This document shows, in pieces, positions 33,420 to 43,286 of a stretch of 64,000 nt of DNA (position 1 is its first letter; each line of letters begins with the position of its first letter). The notes under the pieces were generated by a model, which worked only from the letters and a program-made list of their open reading frames with translations, did no database searches and was not told the DNA's origin. The DNA is from Ancylobacter sp. WKF20. GTDB lineage: Bacteria; Pseudomonadota; Alphaproteobacteria; Rhizobiales; Xanthobacteraceae. The position numbers were made by a program, and so were the translations under genes. Location: positions 1,550,001 to 1,614,000 of the forward strand of contig NZ_CP121679.1 in assembly GCF_029760895.1 (NCBI RefSeq), read 5' to 3'.

Positions 33420-34951
33420 GCCCCGCTCACCGTCGGCAGTAGCGCCGCCGCCAGCCCGGCAATGGCGCCGGAGCGGATGAGGGCGTTGGCCTTGTCCATG
33501 TCGGGCGCGAAATGGCGGTCCTCGTCGAGATGCGGCACCTCGGCACGCAGCCGCGACCGCACCTGTTCCAAGACGGGCGACGAGGCAAGCGGGGCGTGGA
33601 AATCGCAGCCCTGCGCGCCTGCCAGCAATTCGATGCCGAGCACGCAGACCGCGTTCTCCACCATCCCCAGCAGCCGGCGCGCGCCATGGGCGGCCATCGA
33701 CACATGGTCTTCCTGATTGGCCGAGGTGGGAATGGAATCGACGCTCGCCGGATAGGCCCGCTGCTTGTTCTCCGACACCAGCGCGGCCGCCGTCACCTGC
33801 GGGATCATGAAGCCGGAATTCAGCCCCGGCTTCGGGGTGAGGAAGGCCGGCATGCCCGACAGCGCCGGGTCGACCAGCATGGCGATGCGTCGCTCGGCAA
33901 GCGAGCCGATCTCGCAGACGGCCAGCGCGATCATGTCGGCGGCGAAGGCGACCGGTTCGGCGTGGAAATTGCCGCCCGACAGCGCCTCGCCCTCCTCAGG
34001 GAAGATCAGCGGATTGTCAGAAACGCCATTGGCTTCCGTCTCCAGCGTCGTCGCCGCCTGCCGGAGCACATCGAGCGCCGCGCCCATCACCTGCGGCTGA
34101 CAGCGCAGGCAATAGGGGTCCTGCACCCGCTCGTCGCCAATGAGATGGGAGGCGCGGATGGCCGAGCCCGCCATCAGCGCGCGCAGCGCGTCAGCCGTCT
34201 CGATCTGCCCGCGATGCTTGCGCAAGGCATGGATGCGCGGGTCGAAGGGCGCGTCGGAGCCGCGCGCCGCATCGGTCGACAGCGCGCCCGTAACGAGTGC
34301 CGAACGGTAGAGGTTCTCGGCCTCGAACAGCCCGGCGAGCGCATTGGCGGTGGAGAATTGCGTGCCGTTGAGCAGCGCCAGCCCTTCCTTGGGGCCGAGC
34401 GTCACCGGGGCAAGACCGGCCTGCGCCAGCGCCTCGCCCGCGGTGAGGCGGGCGCCGCCCACGAAGATCTCGCCGACCCCGATCATCGCCGCCGTCATAT
34501 GGGCGAGCGGGGCGAGGTCACCGGAGGCGCCGACCGAGCCCTGGCAGGGCACGACGGGCGTCAGCCCCTTGGCCAACATGGCCTCGAGCAGCTCGATGGT
34601 CGCCGGGCGGATGCCGGACGCTCCCTGCGCGAGGCTAGCCAGCTTCAGTGCCATCATCAGCCGGGCGATGGACACCGGCATGGGTTCGCCGACACCCGCG
34701 GCGTGGGAGAGCACGATGTTGCGCTGGAGCGTCTCAAGATCAGCATCGGGAATGCGCACGCTGGCGAGCTTCCCGAAGCCGGTATTGATGCCATAGACCG
34801 GCTCGCCCTTGGCGAGGATCGCCGCCACGGCGGCGGCGCTGCGGGCAATGACCGGCCGCGCGGCGGGGTCGAGGGCGACCGACGCGCCGCGATAGACCGC
34901 GCGCCATTCGGCTAGGCTCACCTCGCCGGGTTTCAGGACGATCTGTGTCAT
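33416..34951 (-). CDS. hutH: Histidine ammonia-lyase
   Basis: 511 residues. Deaminates histidine to urocanate, the first step. The MIO prosthetic group forms from Ala142-Ser143-Gly144 inside [15 protein letters not shown], the same numbering as the well-studied Pseudomonas enzyme. Tyr in [14 protein letters not shown] is present. The start at 34951 is set by a four-base ATGA overlap with the hutI stop and by family length; the frame itself runs to 35044. Confidence 0.97.
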   Translation of the reverse strand: MTQIVLKPGEVSLAEWRAVYRGASVALDPAARPVIARSAAAVAAILAKGEPVYGINTGFGKLASVRIPDADLETLQRNIVLSHAAGVGEPMPVSIARLMMALKLASLAQGASGIRPATIELLEAMLAKGLTPVVPCQGSVGASGDLAPLAHMTAAMIGVGEIFVGGARLTAGEALAQAGLAPVTLGPKEGLALLNGTQFSTANALAGLFEAENLYRSALVTGALSTDAARGSDAPFDPRIHALRKHRGQIETADALRALMAGSAIRASHLIGDERVQDPYCLRCQPQVMGAALDVLRQAATTLETEANGVSDNPLIFPEEGEALSGGNFHAEPVAFAADMIALAVCEIGSLAERRIAMLVDPALSGMPAFLTPKPGLNSGFMIPQVTAAALVSENKQRAYPASVDSIPTSANQEDHVSMAAHGARRLLGMVENAVCVLGIELLAGAQGCDFHAPLASSPVLEQVRSRLRAEVPHLDEDRHFAPDMDKANALIRSGAIAGLAAALLPTVSGA

Positions 34952-36150
34952 TGGCCCCTCCAGACGCGGGCGTGAAGCGGGTTGAAGCCCATGCGGTAGA
35001 CCAGCTCCGCCGGGCGCTCGATATCCCAGATGGCGAGGTCGCAATATTTGCCGACCTCGATGGTGCCCACCTCATCCAGCCGCCCCAGCGCGCGTGCCGC
35101 CTCGCGCGTCACCCCGGCGAGGCATTCCTCGACGGTGAGGCGGAACAGCGTCGCGCCCATGTTGAGCGTCAGCAGCAGCGAGGTGAGTGGCGAAGTGCCG
35201 GGATTGCAGTCGGTCGCCAGAGCGATCCTGGTGCCCTGCTGGCGGAAGAGATCGACCGGCGGCAGTTTGGTTTCGCGGATGAAATAGAAGGCGCCCGGCA
35301 GCAGCACCGCCACGGTGCCGGCCTTGGCCATGGCGGCCGCGCCCTCGGCATCGGTATATTCGAGATGGTCGGCCGACAGCGCGCCGAAGGAGGCCGCGAG
35401 CGGCGCGCCATGGAGATTGGAGAGCTGGTCGGCATGCAGCTTCACCGGAAGGCCCAGCCCCTTCGCCGCGGCGAAGACCCGCGCCACCTGCGCGGGCGAG
35501 AAGGCGATGCCCTCGCAGAAAGCGTCCACCGCATCCGCCAACCCCTCGTCGGCGATCTGCGGCAGCAGGGCGATCACCGAATCGATATAGTCGTCCTTGT
35601 CGCCAGCGAATTCCGGCGGCAGCGCATGGGCGCCGAGATAGGTGGTGGTGACCGAGACCGGCCGCTCCCGCCCGAGCCGCCGCGCGGCACGCAGCGAGGT
35701 CAGCTCGGCGGCGGCATTGAGCCCATAGCCGGATTTCACCTCGACCGTGGTGACGCCCTCCCCGATCAGCGCATCGAGCCGGCGGGTGGCGGAGGCGACC
35801 AGCTCATCCTCGCTCGCCGCGCGGGTGGCCCGCATGGTGGAGACGATACCGCCTCCTGCCCGCGCGATCGCCTCATAGGAGACCCCGGCGAGGCGCTGCT
35901 CGAACTCGGCCGCGCGGTCGCCGCCATGGACGAGATGGGTGTGGCAGTCGATCAGCCCCGGGGTGATCCAGCGCCCCTCGCACTCGATGATCTCATCGGC
36001 CTGACACTCCACCTCACTGCACTGATCGGCCACGAGGACGATGCGTCCATCCCGGCATCCGATGACGCCGTTTTCGATGACGCCGAGGCCGGGCCGGTCG
36101 GGCGCCAGCGTGGCGATCCGGGCGCCTCGCCAGAGACGGTCGCAGCGCAT
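34948..36150 (-). CDS. hutI: Imidazolonepropionase
   Basis: 400 residues. Metal-dependent amidohydrolase that opens imidazolonepropionate to N-formimino-L-glutamate. Metal site [31 protein letters not shown] and [12 protein letters not shown]. The start at 36150 ([12 protein letters not shown]) has AAGGAGAGG directly upstream. First gene of the hutI-hutH-hutG-hutU operon; each boundary in this operon overlaps or nearly touches. Divergent from hutF, with a probable HutC operator 34 bases upstream of the start. Confidence 0.96.
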   Translation of the reverse strand: MRCDRLWRGARIATLAPDRPGLGVIENGVIGCRDGRIVLVADQCSEVECQADEIIECEGRWITPGLIDCHTHLVHGGDRAAEFEQRLAGVSYEAIARAGGGIVSTMRATRAASEDELVASATRRLDALIGEGVTTVEVKSGYGLNAAAELTSLRAARRLGRERPVSVTTTYLGAHALPPEFAGDKDDYIDSVIALLPQIADEGLADAVDAFCEGIAFSPAQVARVFAAAKGLGLPVKLHADQLSNLHGAPLAASFGALSADHLEYTDAEGAAAMAKAGTVAVLLPGAFYFIRETKLPPVDLFRQQGTRIALATDCNPGTSPLTSLLLTLNMGATLFRLTVEECLAGVTREAARALGRLDEVGTIEVGKYCDLAIWDIERPAELVYRMGFNPLHARVWRGQ

Positions 36151-36183
36151 GGCCTCTCCTTCATCGGTGACAGGCGGATGGAT

Positions 36184-36197
36184 AATGTCTATACATA
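36184..36197. promoter_or_regulatory. Probable HutC operator in the hutI-hutF divergent promoter
   Basis: AATGTCTATACATA, the same 14 bases as in front of hutC (30034-30047). It lies within the 94-base gap between hutI and hutF, placed to control both operons at once. Confidence 0.78.
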
Positions 36198-36244
36198 ATG
36201 ACGTTTCGACCGCCTTGTCCATAGCCCTCGGGAGCGACACCCCC

Positions 36245-37633
36245 ATGTCCGGCACAGAGAGCCCCAGCCCGGCCGCACCGACGACCACCCTCTGGTTTGA
36301 AAACGCCTTTCTTTCAGAGGGTTGGGCACGGAACGTGACTCTGTCTGTCAGCGACGGACGGATCACCGGCATCGCCGTGGGAACGGATTCGCGCGGCGCC
36401 TCAGAGCGCCATGCCATCGCCTTGCCGGGACTCCCGAATCTCCACAGCCACGCCTTCCAGCGCGCCTTCGCCGGCGGCACCGAAGTGCGCGGCCCCACCG
36501 GCGACAGTTTCTGGACCTGGCGCGAGGCCATGTACCGCGCGGTGGACCGCATGGACCCCGACGATGTCGAGGCCATCGCCACCCTCGCCTATGTCGAGAT
36601 GCTCGAAGCCGGCTTCACCCGCGTCGGCGAGTTCCACTATCTGCACCACGACATAAACGGTTATCATTACAATGAGTTAGGCGAACTTTCGCAGCGCATC
36701 GCGGCGGCCGCCGCCTCAACCGGCATCGCGCTGACGCTACTGCCGGTGTTCTACGCCCATGGTGGTTTCGACGCCGCGCCACCGACCCATGGTCAGCGGC
36801 GTTTCATCAACAGTGTCAGCAGCTTCGCCCGCCTGCTTGAATCAGCCCGGCAGGCGATGTCGGCGCTTCCCGACGCGGTGCTCGGCCTCGCCCCGCACAG
36901 CCTGCGCGCCGCGACGCTCACCGAGATCGGCCGCCTCCTCCCGCTGACCACCGGGCCCATCCACATCCATGTCGCCGAGCAGATGAAAGAGGTCGAGGAC
37001 TGCCTCGCCTTCTCCGGCCGGCGCCCGGTGGAGTTACTGCTCGATCAGGTAGCGGTAAACGCGCGCTGGTGCCTCATTCACGCCACCCACATGACCGAGG
37101 ACGAGACTACCCGCCTCGCAAAAAGCGGAGCCGTCGCAGGGCTTTGCCCGATCACCGAGGCCAATCTGGGCGACGGCATCTTCCCCGCCCCGGCCTTTCT
37201 GGAAGCTGGCGGACGCTATGGCGTCGGCTCGGATTCCAATGTGCGGATCGACGCCGCCGAGGAACTGCGCCTGCTGGAATACTCCCAGCGCCTCGCCCAC
37301 CGCGCCCGCAACGTTCTGGCCATGAGCGAAGGCCGCTCCACCGGCGCGAGCCTGTTCACCGGGGCGCTCCAGGGCGGCGGCCAGGCGCTGGGCGCGCCCG
37401 TTGGGCTGGAGGTCGGCGCTCCCGCCGATCTTGTCAGCCTCGACGCCCGCCATCCGTCTCTTCTGGACAGGACCGGCGACGGCATTCTTGATAGCTGGAT
37501 CTTCGGCGCGGCCGGTCAGGCGGTTGACTGTGTCTGGCGGCGCGGCCTTAAGCTGGTCGAGGCCGGCATCCATCGCGACCGCGAGGCCGCCCGTCGGCGC
37601 TTCGCCGCCGTTCGTGCCAAGCTTACTGCCTGA
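36245..37633 (+). CDS. hutF: Formimidoylglutamate deiminase
   Basis: 462 residues. Amidohydrolase that converts N-formimino-L-glutamate to N-formylglutamate plus ammonia, committing the pathway to HutG. Metal and substrate motifs: [41 protein letters not shown] and [15 protein letters not shown]. The ATG at 36245 ([10 protein letters not shown]) with GGGAG upstream gives family length; another ATG at 36188 falls inside the operator. ridA follows after 24 bases. Confidence 0.94.
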   Translation: MSGTESPSPAAPTTTLWFENAFLSEGWARNVTLSVSDGRITGIAVGTDSRGASERHAIALPGLPNLHSHAFQRAFAGGTEVRGPTGDSFWTWREAMYRAVDRMDPDDVEAIATLAYVEMLEAGFTRVGEFHYLHHDINGYHYNELGELSQRIAAAAASTGIALTLLPVFYAHGGFDAAPPTHGQRRFINSVSSFARLLESARQAMSALPDAVLGLAPHSLRAATLTEIGRLLPLTTGPIHIHVAEQMKEVEDCLAFSGRRPVELLLDQVAVNARWCLIHATHMTEDETTRLAKSGAVAGLCPITEANLGDGIFPAPAFLEAGGRYGVGSDSNVRIDAAEELRLLEYSQRLAHRARNVLAMSEGRSTGASLFTGALQGGGQALGAPVGLEVGAPADLVSLDARHPSLLDRTGDGILDSWIFGAAGQAVDCVWRRGLKLVEAGIHRDREAARRRFAAVRAKLTA

Positions 37634-37657
37634 ATCAGCCTCTTCACCGGAGCTTCC

Positions 37658-38053
37658 ATGTCGCTGCAATTTCTCATGATTCCCGGCGCGCCAACGCCGG
37701 TCGCGCCGTTCAGCCATGCTGTCGAGGCCGATGGCTGGGTGTTCATCACCGGGCAGATGCCGACCTGGCCGGACGATGATTCCCGCCCGCTCCCGGAGGG
37801 CGTCGAGGCGCAGACACGGCGGGTGATGGACAATCTCGTCATCGTGCTGGAAGGGCTCGGGCTCGACCTCTCCCATGTGGTGCAGGCGCGGGTGTACCTG
37901 ACGGAGTTCCAGCGCGACTACCCGGCGATGAACGCCGCCTACGCGTCCTATTTCCCCACGGATCGCCGCCCCGCCCGCACCTGCGTCGGCGTTACCGGCC
38001 TCGCACGCGAGGCGCTGGTCGAGATCGACCTCGTCGCCCGCCGCCCATCCTGA
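37658..38053 (+). CDS. RidA/YjgF family protein
   Basis: 131 residues. The RidA family hydrolyses reactive enamine/imine intermediates made by PLP enzymes; some members have pathway-specific deaminase roles. Seen: FSHAVEADGWVFITGQMP, VMDNLVIVLEGLGLDLSHVV, RVYLTEFQRDYPAMNAAY and the Arg-containing PARTCVGVTGLAREALVEID. The second-last strand has the conserved E in EALVEIDLVA. Only 24 bases from hutF, so cotranscribed. That position suggests help in histidine breakdown, but this is inference. Cytoplasmic. Confidence 0.9.
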   Translation: MSLQFLMIPGAPTPVAPFSHAVEADGWVFITGQMPTWPDDDSRPLPEGVEAQTRRVMDNLVIVLEGLGLDLSHVVQARVYLTEFQRDYPAMNAAYASYFPTDRRPARTCVGVTGLAREALVEIDLVARRPS

Positions 38054-38061
38054 CGACTAAC

Positions 38062-38092
38062 AAAAAAGGCGGCCCTGAGGGCCGCCTTTTCC
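38062..38092. terminator. Bidirectional terminator between ridA and the FAH-family gene
   Basis: AAAAGGCGGCCC / GGGCCGCCTTTT hairpin with A run on the left and T run on the right, between convergent genes. Confidence 0.9.
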
Positions 38093-38111
38093 GTCTTCGG
38101 ATGGGAGGCGC

Positions 38112-38816
38112 TCAGACCACCTTGACGGTGAAGCTGCCCACACCATCCACGCCACCTTCCATCACATCCCCACGCACGATCGCGCCGACGCCGGCGGGGG
38201 TGCCGGACATGATGATATCGCCGGCCTTGAGCTCGAACAGGCCCGAGAGAATGGAGATCATCTCCGGCACCTTCCAGATCATCTGGTTGAGGTCGCCGAC
38301 CTGACGCTGCACGCCATTGACGTTGAGCCACACCTTGCCGTCGGTCGGATGACCGATCTTGGAAGCCGGCACCAGCGCCGAGCACGGGGCGGACGCTTCA
38401 AAGGCCTTGCCCACTTCCCACGGCCGGCCGAGCTTCTTGGCCTCGCCCTGCAGGTCGCGGCGGGTCATATCGAGACCGATGCCATAGCCCCACACATGCT
38501 CCATCGCCGTCTCGACCGGGATGTTCACCCCGCCCTTGCCGAGCGCCACGAGCATTTCGAGCTCGTAATGCACGTCGCTGGACTTGTCGGGATAGGGGAA
38601 GGTGCCGTTGGTGATGACGTTGTCGGGGTTCTTCTGGAAGAAGAAGGGCGGCTCCTTGTTCGGATCATGCCCCATCTCGATCGCGTGCTCGGCATAGTTC
38701 CGGCCGACGCAATAGACGCGGTGGATGGGAAACAGCTTGTCCGAGCCTTCGACGGGAAGCGTCGGAATGCCAGGAGGCGTGATCACATAGGCGGCGTGGT
38801 CGAGAGGGGCGTTCAT
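38112..38816 (-). CDS. Fumarylacetoacetate hydrolase family protein
   Basis: 234 residues, single FAH domain. Family members hydrolyse C-C bonds of acylpyruvates (fumarylpyruvate, fumarylacetoacetate, oxaloacetate). Metal-binding and core motifs: IHRVYCVGRNYAEHAIEMG, HYELEMLVALGKGG, GYGIGLDMTRRDLQ and GDIIMSGTPAGVGAI. The opening resembles fumarylpyruvate hydrolase (NagK) of the gentisate route, but no gentisate genes are present. Last gene of the ABC importer operon, overlapping permease 2 by one base (TGATG). This suggests that the imported compound feeds an acylpyruvate step; substrate unknown. Confidence 0.88.
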   Translation of the reverse strand: MNAPLDHAAYVITPPGIPTLPVEGSDKLFPIHRVYCVGRNYAEHAIEMGHDPNKEPPFFFQKNPDNVITNGTFPYPDKSSDVHYELEMLVALGKGGVNIPVETAMEHVWGYGIGLDMTRRDLQGEAKKLGRPWEVGKAFEASAPCSALVPASKIGHPTDGKVWLNVNGVQRQVGDLNQMIWKVPEMISILSGLFELKAGDIIMSGTPAGVGAIVRGDVMEGGVDGVGSFTVKVV

Positions 38817-39568
38817 CAGCGTACTCCTGCGTAATAATCGACGCGTTTCTCAATGTTTTCGATGAGAGCCGACAGTCCCATCGCCGCGGCGAACAGGATG
38901 ATGGTCAGCGCCCAGAAATTCTCCATGTCGAAGTTGCGCGAGTAGAGCTCGAACAACTCGCCATAGCCGATGATCGAGACCAGCAACTGGCCGATCACCA
39001 CGCCCTTCACGCCGCGCACCACGCCGAGCCGGATGCCGGCCAGGATTTCCGGGAGCGCCGCAAGAAGGATGATCTTACCGTAGAGGGCGAAGGTCGAGGC
39101 GCCGTAGCTGCGCCCCATCTCGACCAGCGAATTCGGCACGCCCTGTATGCCGGCGCGGGTGTCCAGCACAATGATCCATACGGCGAACAGGAAGACGGTG
39201 ACGACCACCGTCGTCTCGCCCATGCCGAACAGGATCATCAGCACCGGCACGAGCGCGGAGAGCGGTGCCGAGACGAAGATGTTGACCCAGATGCCCATGA
39301 GGTTGTCGACCGCCTTGAAGCGCCCCATGAGCACGCCAAGGATGATGCCAACCACGATGGCGAAGGCCATGCCGACGAGGAAGCTGTTCAGCGTTGTCAG
39401 CGCGGCCGCCTGCCAGGTGCCGGTCTGCACCAGAGCAACTGCCGCCACCAGGACGTCGGACAGCGGCGGGATAAGGAACATCGCCCCCGAGCGCCCGACC
39501 AGTTCCCAGATGACGCACCAGACGAGGAGCGAGGCCATCATGGGCACGCGATAGCCGAAAAGTGTCAT
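38816..39568 (-). CDS. ABC transporter permease 2 (NitT/TauT family)
   Basis: 250 residues, six predicted helices. Inner-membrane subunit of the BPD_transp_1 type (SsuC/TauC-like). The EAA loop region reads MGRSYGASTFALYGKIILLAALPEIL, contacting the ATPase. No signal peptide or extra domain. Eleven bases downstream of the ATPase gene and overlapping the FAH gene by one base. The operon encodes two different permeases, so the channel is probably a heterodimer. Confidence 0.9.
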   Translation of the reverse strand: MTLFGYRVPMMASLLVWCVIWELVGRSGAMFLIPPLSDVLVAAVALVQTGTWQAAALTTLNSFLVGMAFAIVVGIILGVLMGRFKAVDNLMGIWVNIFVSAPLSALVPVLMILFGMGETTVVVTVFLFAVWIIVLDTRAGIQGVPNSLVEMGRSYGASTFALYGKIILLAALPEILAGIRLGVVRGVKGVVIGQLLVSIIGYGELFELYSRNFDMENFWALTIILFAAAMGLSALIENIEKRVDYYAGVR

Positions 39569-39579
39569 CGCGCCCTCCC

Positions 39580-40386
39580 CTAATCGACGTAGCGCTTGAG
39601 GCCCTGCCAGATCTCCTCGACCGTATCGAGATAGCCCTGGTCACGGCGAATGGCGTCGGGCGAGGCGGAGCGGTCGATCTCCGGCTCGATGATCTGGGCG
39701 ATGCGGCCCGGACGGCGGGACAGGATGACGATGCGATCCGAGCAGTAGACCGCTTCCTCGATCGAATGGGTCACGAAGATGAAGGTCTTCTTCTCCAGCT
39801 CGACAAGGCGCAGCAGGTCCTCCTGGAACTTGCGGCGGTTCTGCTCGTCCACCGCCGAGAACGGCTCGTCGAGCAGCAGCACGTCGGCGTTGACCGCAAA
39901 GGCGCGGGCGAGGCCCACCCGCTGGCGCATGCCGCCGGAGAGTTCGTGCGGGTACTTGTTCTCGAAGCCGGCGAGCCCGACCTCGGCGATGTATTTGCGG
40001 GCGATGGACTGGCGCTCGTCCTTGCCCATGCCCTTCAGCTCGAGGCCGAAGGCGACGTTGCGCATCACCGTGGCCCAGGGCATCAGCGCGAAGTCCTGGA
40101 ACACGAAGGCCCGCTCCGGGCCGGGGCCGGTAACGGTCTTGCCGTTCACCCGGATCTCGCCCGACGTCGCCGGGATCAGGCCGGCAATGATCTTGAGCAG
40201 GGTGGTCTTGCCGCAGCCGGAGGGACCGAGCAGCGTGGTCAGCTTGCCGGCGGGAAAGTCGAGATCGATGCTGCGCAGCGCCTCGACCTCATTGTACATC
40301 TTGCAGATGCCCCGCACCTCGACCGCGACGTCGGCGCCGGCCGGACGGCTGGCGGCGGAAGCGGCGTGCGCCGTGATGTTGCGCAT
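39580..40386 (-). CDS. ABC transporter ATP-binding protein (NitT/TauT family)
   Basis: 268 residues. Nucleotide-binding subunit of the importer. Walker A LLGPSGCGKTTLLK, Q-loop VFQDFALMPW, signature LSGGMRQRVGLARA, Walker B VLLLDEPFSAVDEQ and the switch His in FIFVTHSIEEAVY are all intact. Three-base gap to the upstream permease gene. Confidence 0.94.
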   Translation of the reverse strand: MRNITAHAASAASRPAGADVAVEVRGICKMYNEVEALRSIDLDFPAGKLTTLLGPSGCGKTTLLKIIAGLIPATSGEIRVNGKTVTGPGPERAFVFQDFALMPWATVMRNVAFGLELKGMGKDERQSIARKYIAEVGLAGFENKYPHELSGGMRQRVGLARAFAVNADVLLLDEPFSAVDEQNRRKFQEDLLRLVELEKKTFIFVTHSIEEAVYCSDRIVILSRRPGRIAQIIEPEIDRSASPDAIRRDQGYLDTVEEIWQGLKRYVD

Positions 40387-40389
40387 GGT

Positions 40390-41220
40390 TCAGGCCCTTC
40401 TCTTTTCGGGACGCAGCACGCGAAGCTCGAAAGCCTCAAGCACAGCCAGCGTCAGGGTGGAGACGAGAATGATGGAGACCACCGCGGCATACATCTCCGC
40501 GTAGTTCGCCACCGAGCGGTGATAGGTGATGAGGTCGCCGATGCCGGTGGGCGTGATCAGCAGTTCGGCCAGGATGACGCCGATGAAACCAGCGGCGAGA
40601 CCAAGGCGCAGGCCGGCGAAGATCACCGGACTGGCGTCCGGGATGATGATCTTGGTGATCCGCTGCCACCAGGTGCCCTGGAAGGAGTAGCACATCGCAA
40701 CCAATGACGGATTGGCGTTGCGTACCGCCTTGTAACCATTGAGCACGATGACCGGCAGCGAAAGCATGATCACCGCCAGAGTCTTCGACACGAGGCCAAT
40801 GCCGTAGACGAAAGTGATCAGCGGGATCAGCGCCGCCATGGGCGCGGCCTGCACGACGATGAACACCGGCGCGATCAGCCATTCGGCAAAGCGCGACAGA
40901 CCCATCACGATGCCGAGCGCGATACCGATCACGGTGGAGATGGCAATGCCGATCACCAGCGGCTGCAGCGTTTCGGCGTAGGCTGCGGCGAAGGAGCCGT
41001 CGAGCGTCATGGCGACGAAGGCGCGCAAGGTCTCCAGGAAGGTCGGGAAGGCGAAGCTGATCGGAATGCGACCGGCGACTTCCCAGATGAGGAAGAAGAG
41101 CCCGATGGAGGCGATGCGCCACAGGGCCGAGCGGTGCTCCGAGAGCCTCCTCCAGATGGAGGAGGCTTCGGCGCCGGGGACGGTTCGCGAGGAGCCGTTC
41201 ACGTCAGCGGGTAGCGCCAT
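40390..41220 (-). CDS. ABC transporter permease 1 (NitT/TauT family)
   Basis: 276 residues, six helices, EAA loop MCYSFQGTWWQRITKIIIPDASPVI. Partner of the second permease two genes downstream. The ATG at 41220 (MALPADVNGSSR) is preferred, with TTGAGG upstream; an ATG at 41259 would overlap the binding-protein gene by 29 bases. Confidence 0.9.
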   Translation of the reverse strand: MALPADVNGSSRTVPGAEASSIWRRLSEHRSALWRIASIGLFFLIWEVAGRIPISFAFPTFLETLRAFVAMTLDGSFAAAYAETLQPLVIGIAISTVIGIALGIVMGLSRFAEWLIAPVFIVVQAAPMAALIPLITFVYGIGLVSKTLAVIMLSLPVIVLNGYKAVRNANPSLVAMCYSFQGTWWQRITKIIIPDASPVIFAGLRLGLAAGFIGVILAELLITPTGIGDLITYHRSVANYAEMYAAVVSIILVSTLTLAVLEAFELRVLRPEKRRA

Positions 41221-41230
41221 CAGGCCGGCC

Positions 41231-42235
41231 TCAATTCGTGCCGACCTTGCCGAGCGCACGATTCAGTGGCTCGAGCGCCCAGAACTCCTCGACCTTCAGC
41301 TCGTCCGGCTTGCCGGTGAGCTGGCCAGAGAGCGTGTAGAAGGCGAAGTCATCCTTGGCCGCAGCCTGACCGCCACCATTGAGCGGGAAGGCCTTGCCCT
41401 GCGCGAGCTCGGTGAAATAGGGCGTGATCTCGGCGACCTGATCGGCCGGCAGATCCGGCAGCAGCTTGTACTTGGTGCGCCACTCGGCAACGATCGCCGG
41501 GTTCTTGGTCACCTCGCGCCAGGTGGTCAGCACGGCCTCGACGATGATGTCGACGTCCTTCGGGTTCTTGTCGAGGAAGTCCTGCCGGGCGAACAGCGCC
41601 TCGTCGGTGGCGTTCACGCCATCCAGCGGCAGGATGATGAACTTGCCGGGGGCCTTGGCCGCCAGCAGCTTGCGCCCGTTGGTGTCGACGATGGTCGCCT
41701 TCACATTGCCCTGCAGCAGCGCGCCGGTGCGCACTTCGGAGCCGGGGATGTAGCTGATCTTGGAGAACTTGATGCCCTGCTTCTCCTCCATCAGCTTCAT
41801 GATGGCTTCGGTGCCGGAGCCGCGCGAATGGACGGCGATCTCCTGGCCGTCGAGATCCTTCCAGGTCTTGTAGAACTCCGCATTGACGGCCGGGTAGAAG
41901 CGCAGCGTGGAGAGCTGCAGGAAGATGCGCACCGGCACCTTCACCTTCTGGATCAGCGCATAGGGGCCGCCGACACCGATATCCGCCTGCCCACCTACCA
42001 CGGCCTGCGCCGCAATGTCCTCGGACTTCAGATAGGTCATCTCGATGTCGACGCCCTTCTCCTTGGCCAGCTCGAAAGCGGCCAGCAGATGAAGGTTCTC
42101 GACGCTGGCAATATCGCCATAGGCAACGCGCACCTTGGCTTCAGCCTCGGGCGAGAAAGCGAGCGCCGCGCTAAAACCAAGCACGGCGGCGGTGCCGGAA
42201 AGGCGCACCAATCCCTTGGTCAGGCTCTTGAGCAT
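41231..42235 (-). CDS. ABC transporter periplasmic substrate-binding protein (NitT/TauT family)
   Basis: 334 residues. Signal peptide MLKSLTKGLVRLSGTAAVLG, cleavage near AEA. Type II binding-protein fold of the SsuA/TauA class: VRVAYGDIASVENLHLLAAF, GVDIEMTYLKSEDIAAQAVV, GQADIGVGGPYALIQ, GQEIAVHSRGSGTEAI. It leads a five-gene operon: binding protein, permease, ATPase, permease, FAH hydrolase. The ligand is probably a small organic anion; neither sequence nor context decides which. Divergent from an FCD regulator that probably controls the operon. Confidence 0.9.
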   Translation of the reverse strand: MLKSLTKGLVRLSGTAAVLGFSAALAFSPEAEAKVRVAYGDIASVENLHLLAAFELAKEKGVDIEMTYLKSEDIAAQAVVGGQADIGVGGPYALIQKVKVPVRIFLQLSTLRFYPAVNAEFYKTWKDLDGQEIAVHSRGSGTEAIMKLMEEKQGIKFSKISYIPGSEVRTGALLQGNVKATIVDTNGRKLLAAKAPGKFIILPLDGVNATDEALFARQDFLDKNPKDVDIIVEAVLTTWREVTKNPAIVAEWRTKYKLLPDLPADQVAEITPYFTELAQGKAFPLNGGGQAAAKDDFAFYTLSGQLTGKPDELKVEEFWALEPLNRALGKVGTN

Positions 42236-42308
42236 TTACGTCTCCCATGATGCCGGTGGTTGGTTCCACGGATGGCTTCAACGGCGCCGATACCCCGCGA
42301 GGTTGGCG

Positions 42309-42326
42309 ACCAATTGATATTTGGTT
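42309..42326. promoter_or_regulatory. Probable operator 1 of the FCD regulator
   Basis: ACCAA-N7-TTGGT palindrome (42309-42325) in the divergent region between the importer operon and its regulator. FadR/FCD-type GntR proteins bind short palindromes of this sort. A second, similar palindrome lies 87 bases to the right. Confidence 0.6.
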
Positions 42327-42395
42327 TATATTGGCTCTATCGTTAGGTCAAGTTCAAAACGGCTTGACCGCAAGGTCTGGCCATCCCATAGATTG

Positions 42396-42415
42396 AACCA
42401 ATGAGAACTTTGGTT
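42396..42415. promoter_or_regulatory. Probable operator 2 of the FCD regulator
   Basis: AACCAA-N8-TTGGTT palindrome just ahead of the regulator start at 42429, matching operator 1 in its half-sites. Suggests autorepression. Confidence 0.6.
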
Positions 42416-42428
42416 GACCCGCGCCGCC

Positions 42429-43139
42429 ATGCTGAACCCGCAGCCTGATACCCACCCGGAAAAGGGAATCGTCACCCAGCTGCGCGCCTATCTCGCGCAG
42501 ACAGACCTGCCCGATGACGGCCGTCTGCCGCCCGAGCGCGAGCTGTCGGCCGCGCTCGGCGTCTCGCGGACCGAGCTGCGCAAGGCGCTCGACGTGCTGG
42601 AAGCCGAAGGTCAGCTCTGGCGCCATGTCGGCAAGGGCACCTTCATGGGCAGCCGCCCGCTCGACACCTTTGCCGACATCACCGCCCTCGCGCGGCGCAG
42701 CAACCCGGCCGAGGTGATGCGCGCGCGTCTGGTGATCGAGCCGGAGATCACCCGCGCCGCGGCCTTCACCGCGACGCCCGCGGCCATTTCCGAAATGCGC
42801 CTGTGTCTTTCCCGCTCGCGGCAGGCCGACACCTGGCGGCAATATGAAGGCTGGGATACGCGGCTTCACCGCACCATCGCGGAAGCGACGCAGAACAGCC
42901 TGCTGCTCGGCCTGTTCGATACGCTGAACGCGGTGCGCCGGGCCGTGACCTGGGGCCGGCTGCGCACCGCGCCGGTTCGCCCCCTGCCGACACATCACAG
43001 CTTTGCCGAGCATGAGGCGATCGTCGACGCCATCGAGAATCGCGACATGGCCGCCGCCGCAGCCGCCATGCGTGCCCATCTCCAGACGGTGGAGCGCAAG
43101 CTGCTGGAAAAGCAGATGCGCGCCGCCAACGAGGACTGA
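42429..43139 (+). CDS. GntR family regulator, FadR/FCD subfamily
   Basis: 236 residues. N-terminal GntR helix-turn-helix (about residues 13-78: LPPERELSAALGVSRTELRKAL, HVGKGTFMGSRP) and C-terminal all-helical FCD ligand domain with metal-type residues (RLVIEPEITRAAA, WDTRLHRTIAEAT, EHEAIVDAIENRD). The ATG at 42429 is used; a TTG five codons upstream lies on the operator palindrome. Divergent from the ABC importer-FAH operon, which it most likely controls. FCD effectors are usually organic acids, consistent with an acid importer. Confidence 0.9.
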   Translation: MLNPQPDTHPEKGIVTQLRAYLAQTDLPDDGRLPPERELSAALGVSRTELRKALDVLEAEGQLWRHVGKGTFMGSRPLDTFADITALARRSNPAEVMRARLVIEPEITRAAAFTATPAAISEMRLCLSRSRQADTWRQYEGWDTRLHRTIAEATQNSLLLGLFDTLNAVRRAVTWGRLRTAPVRPLPTHHSFAEHEAIVDAIENRDMAAAAAAMRAHLQTVERKLLEKQMRAANED

Positions 43140-43286
43140 CGCGGCCTCAGTCAGACCCCGCGCTGGCGGGGCGTGGCAATTTCTGGTCTCTTGCGACAGG
43201 TCAAGGACGCCACGGCGCCTTCACCGTCCCGTGGCAGTCTCACGGCATGGCCCCGCCCGGCCGCGCCACGGGTCGCAAGGAACCAG

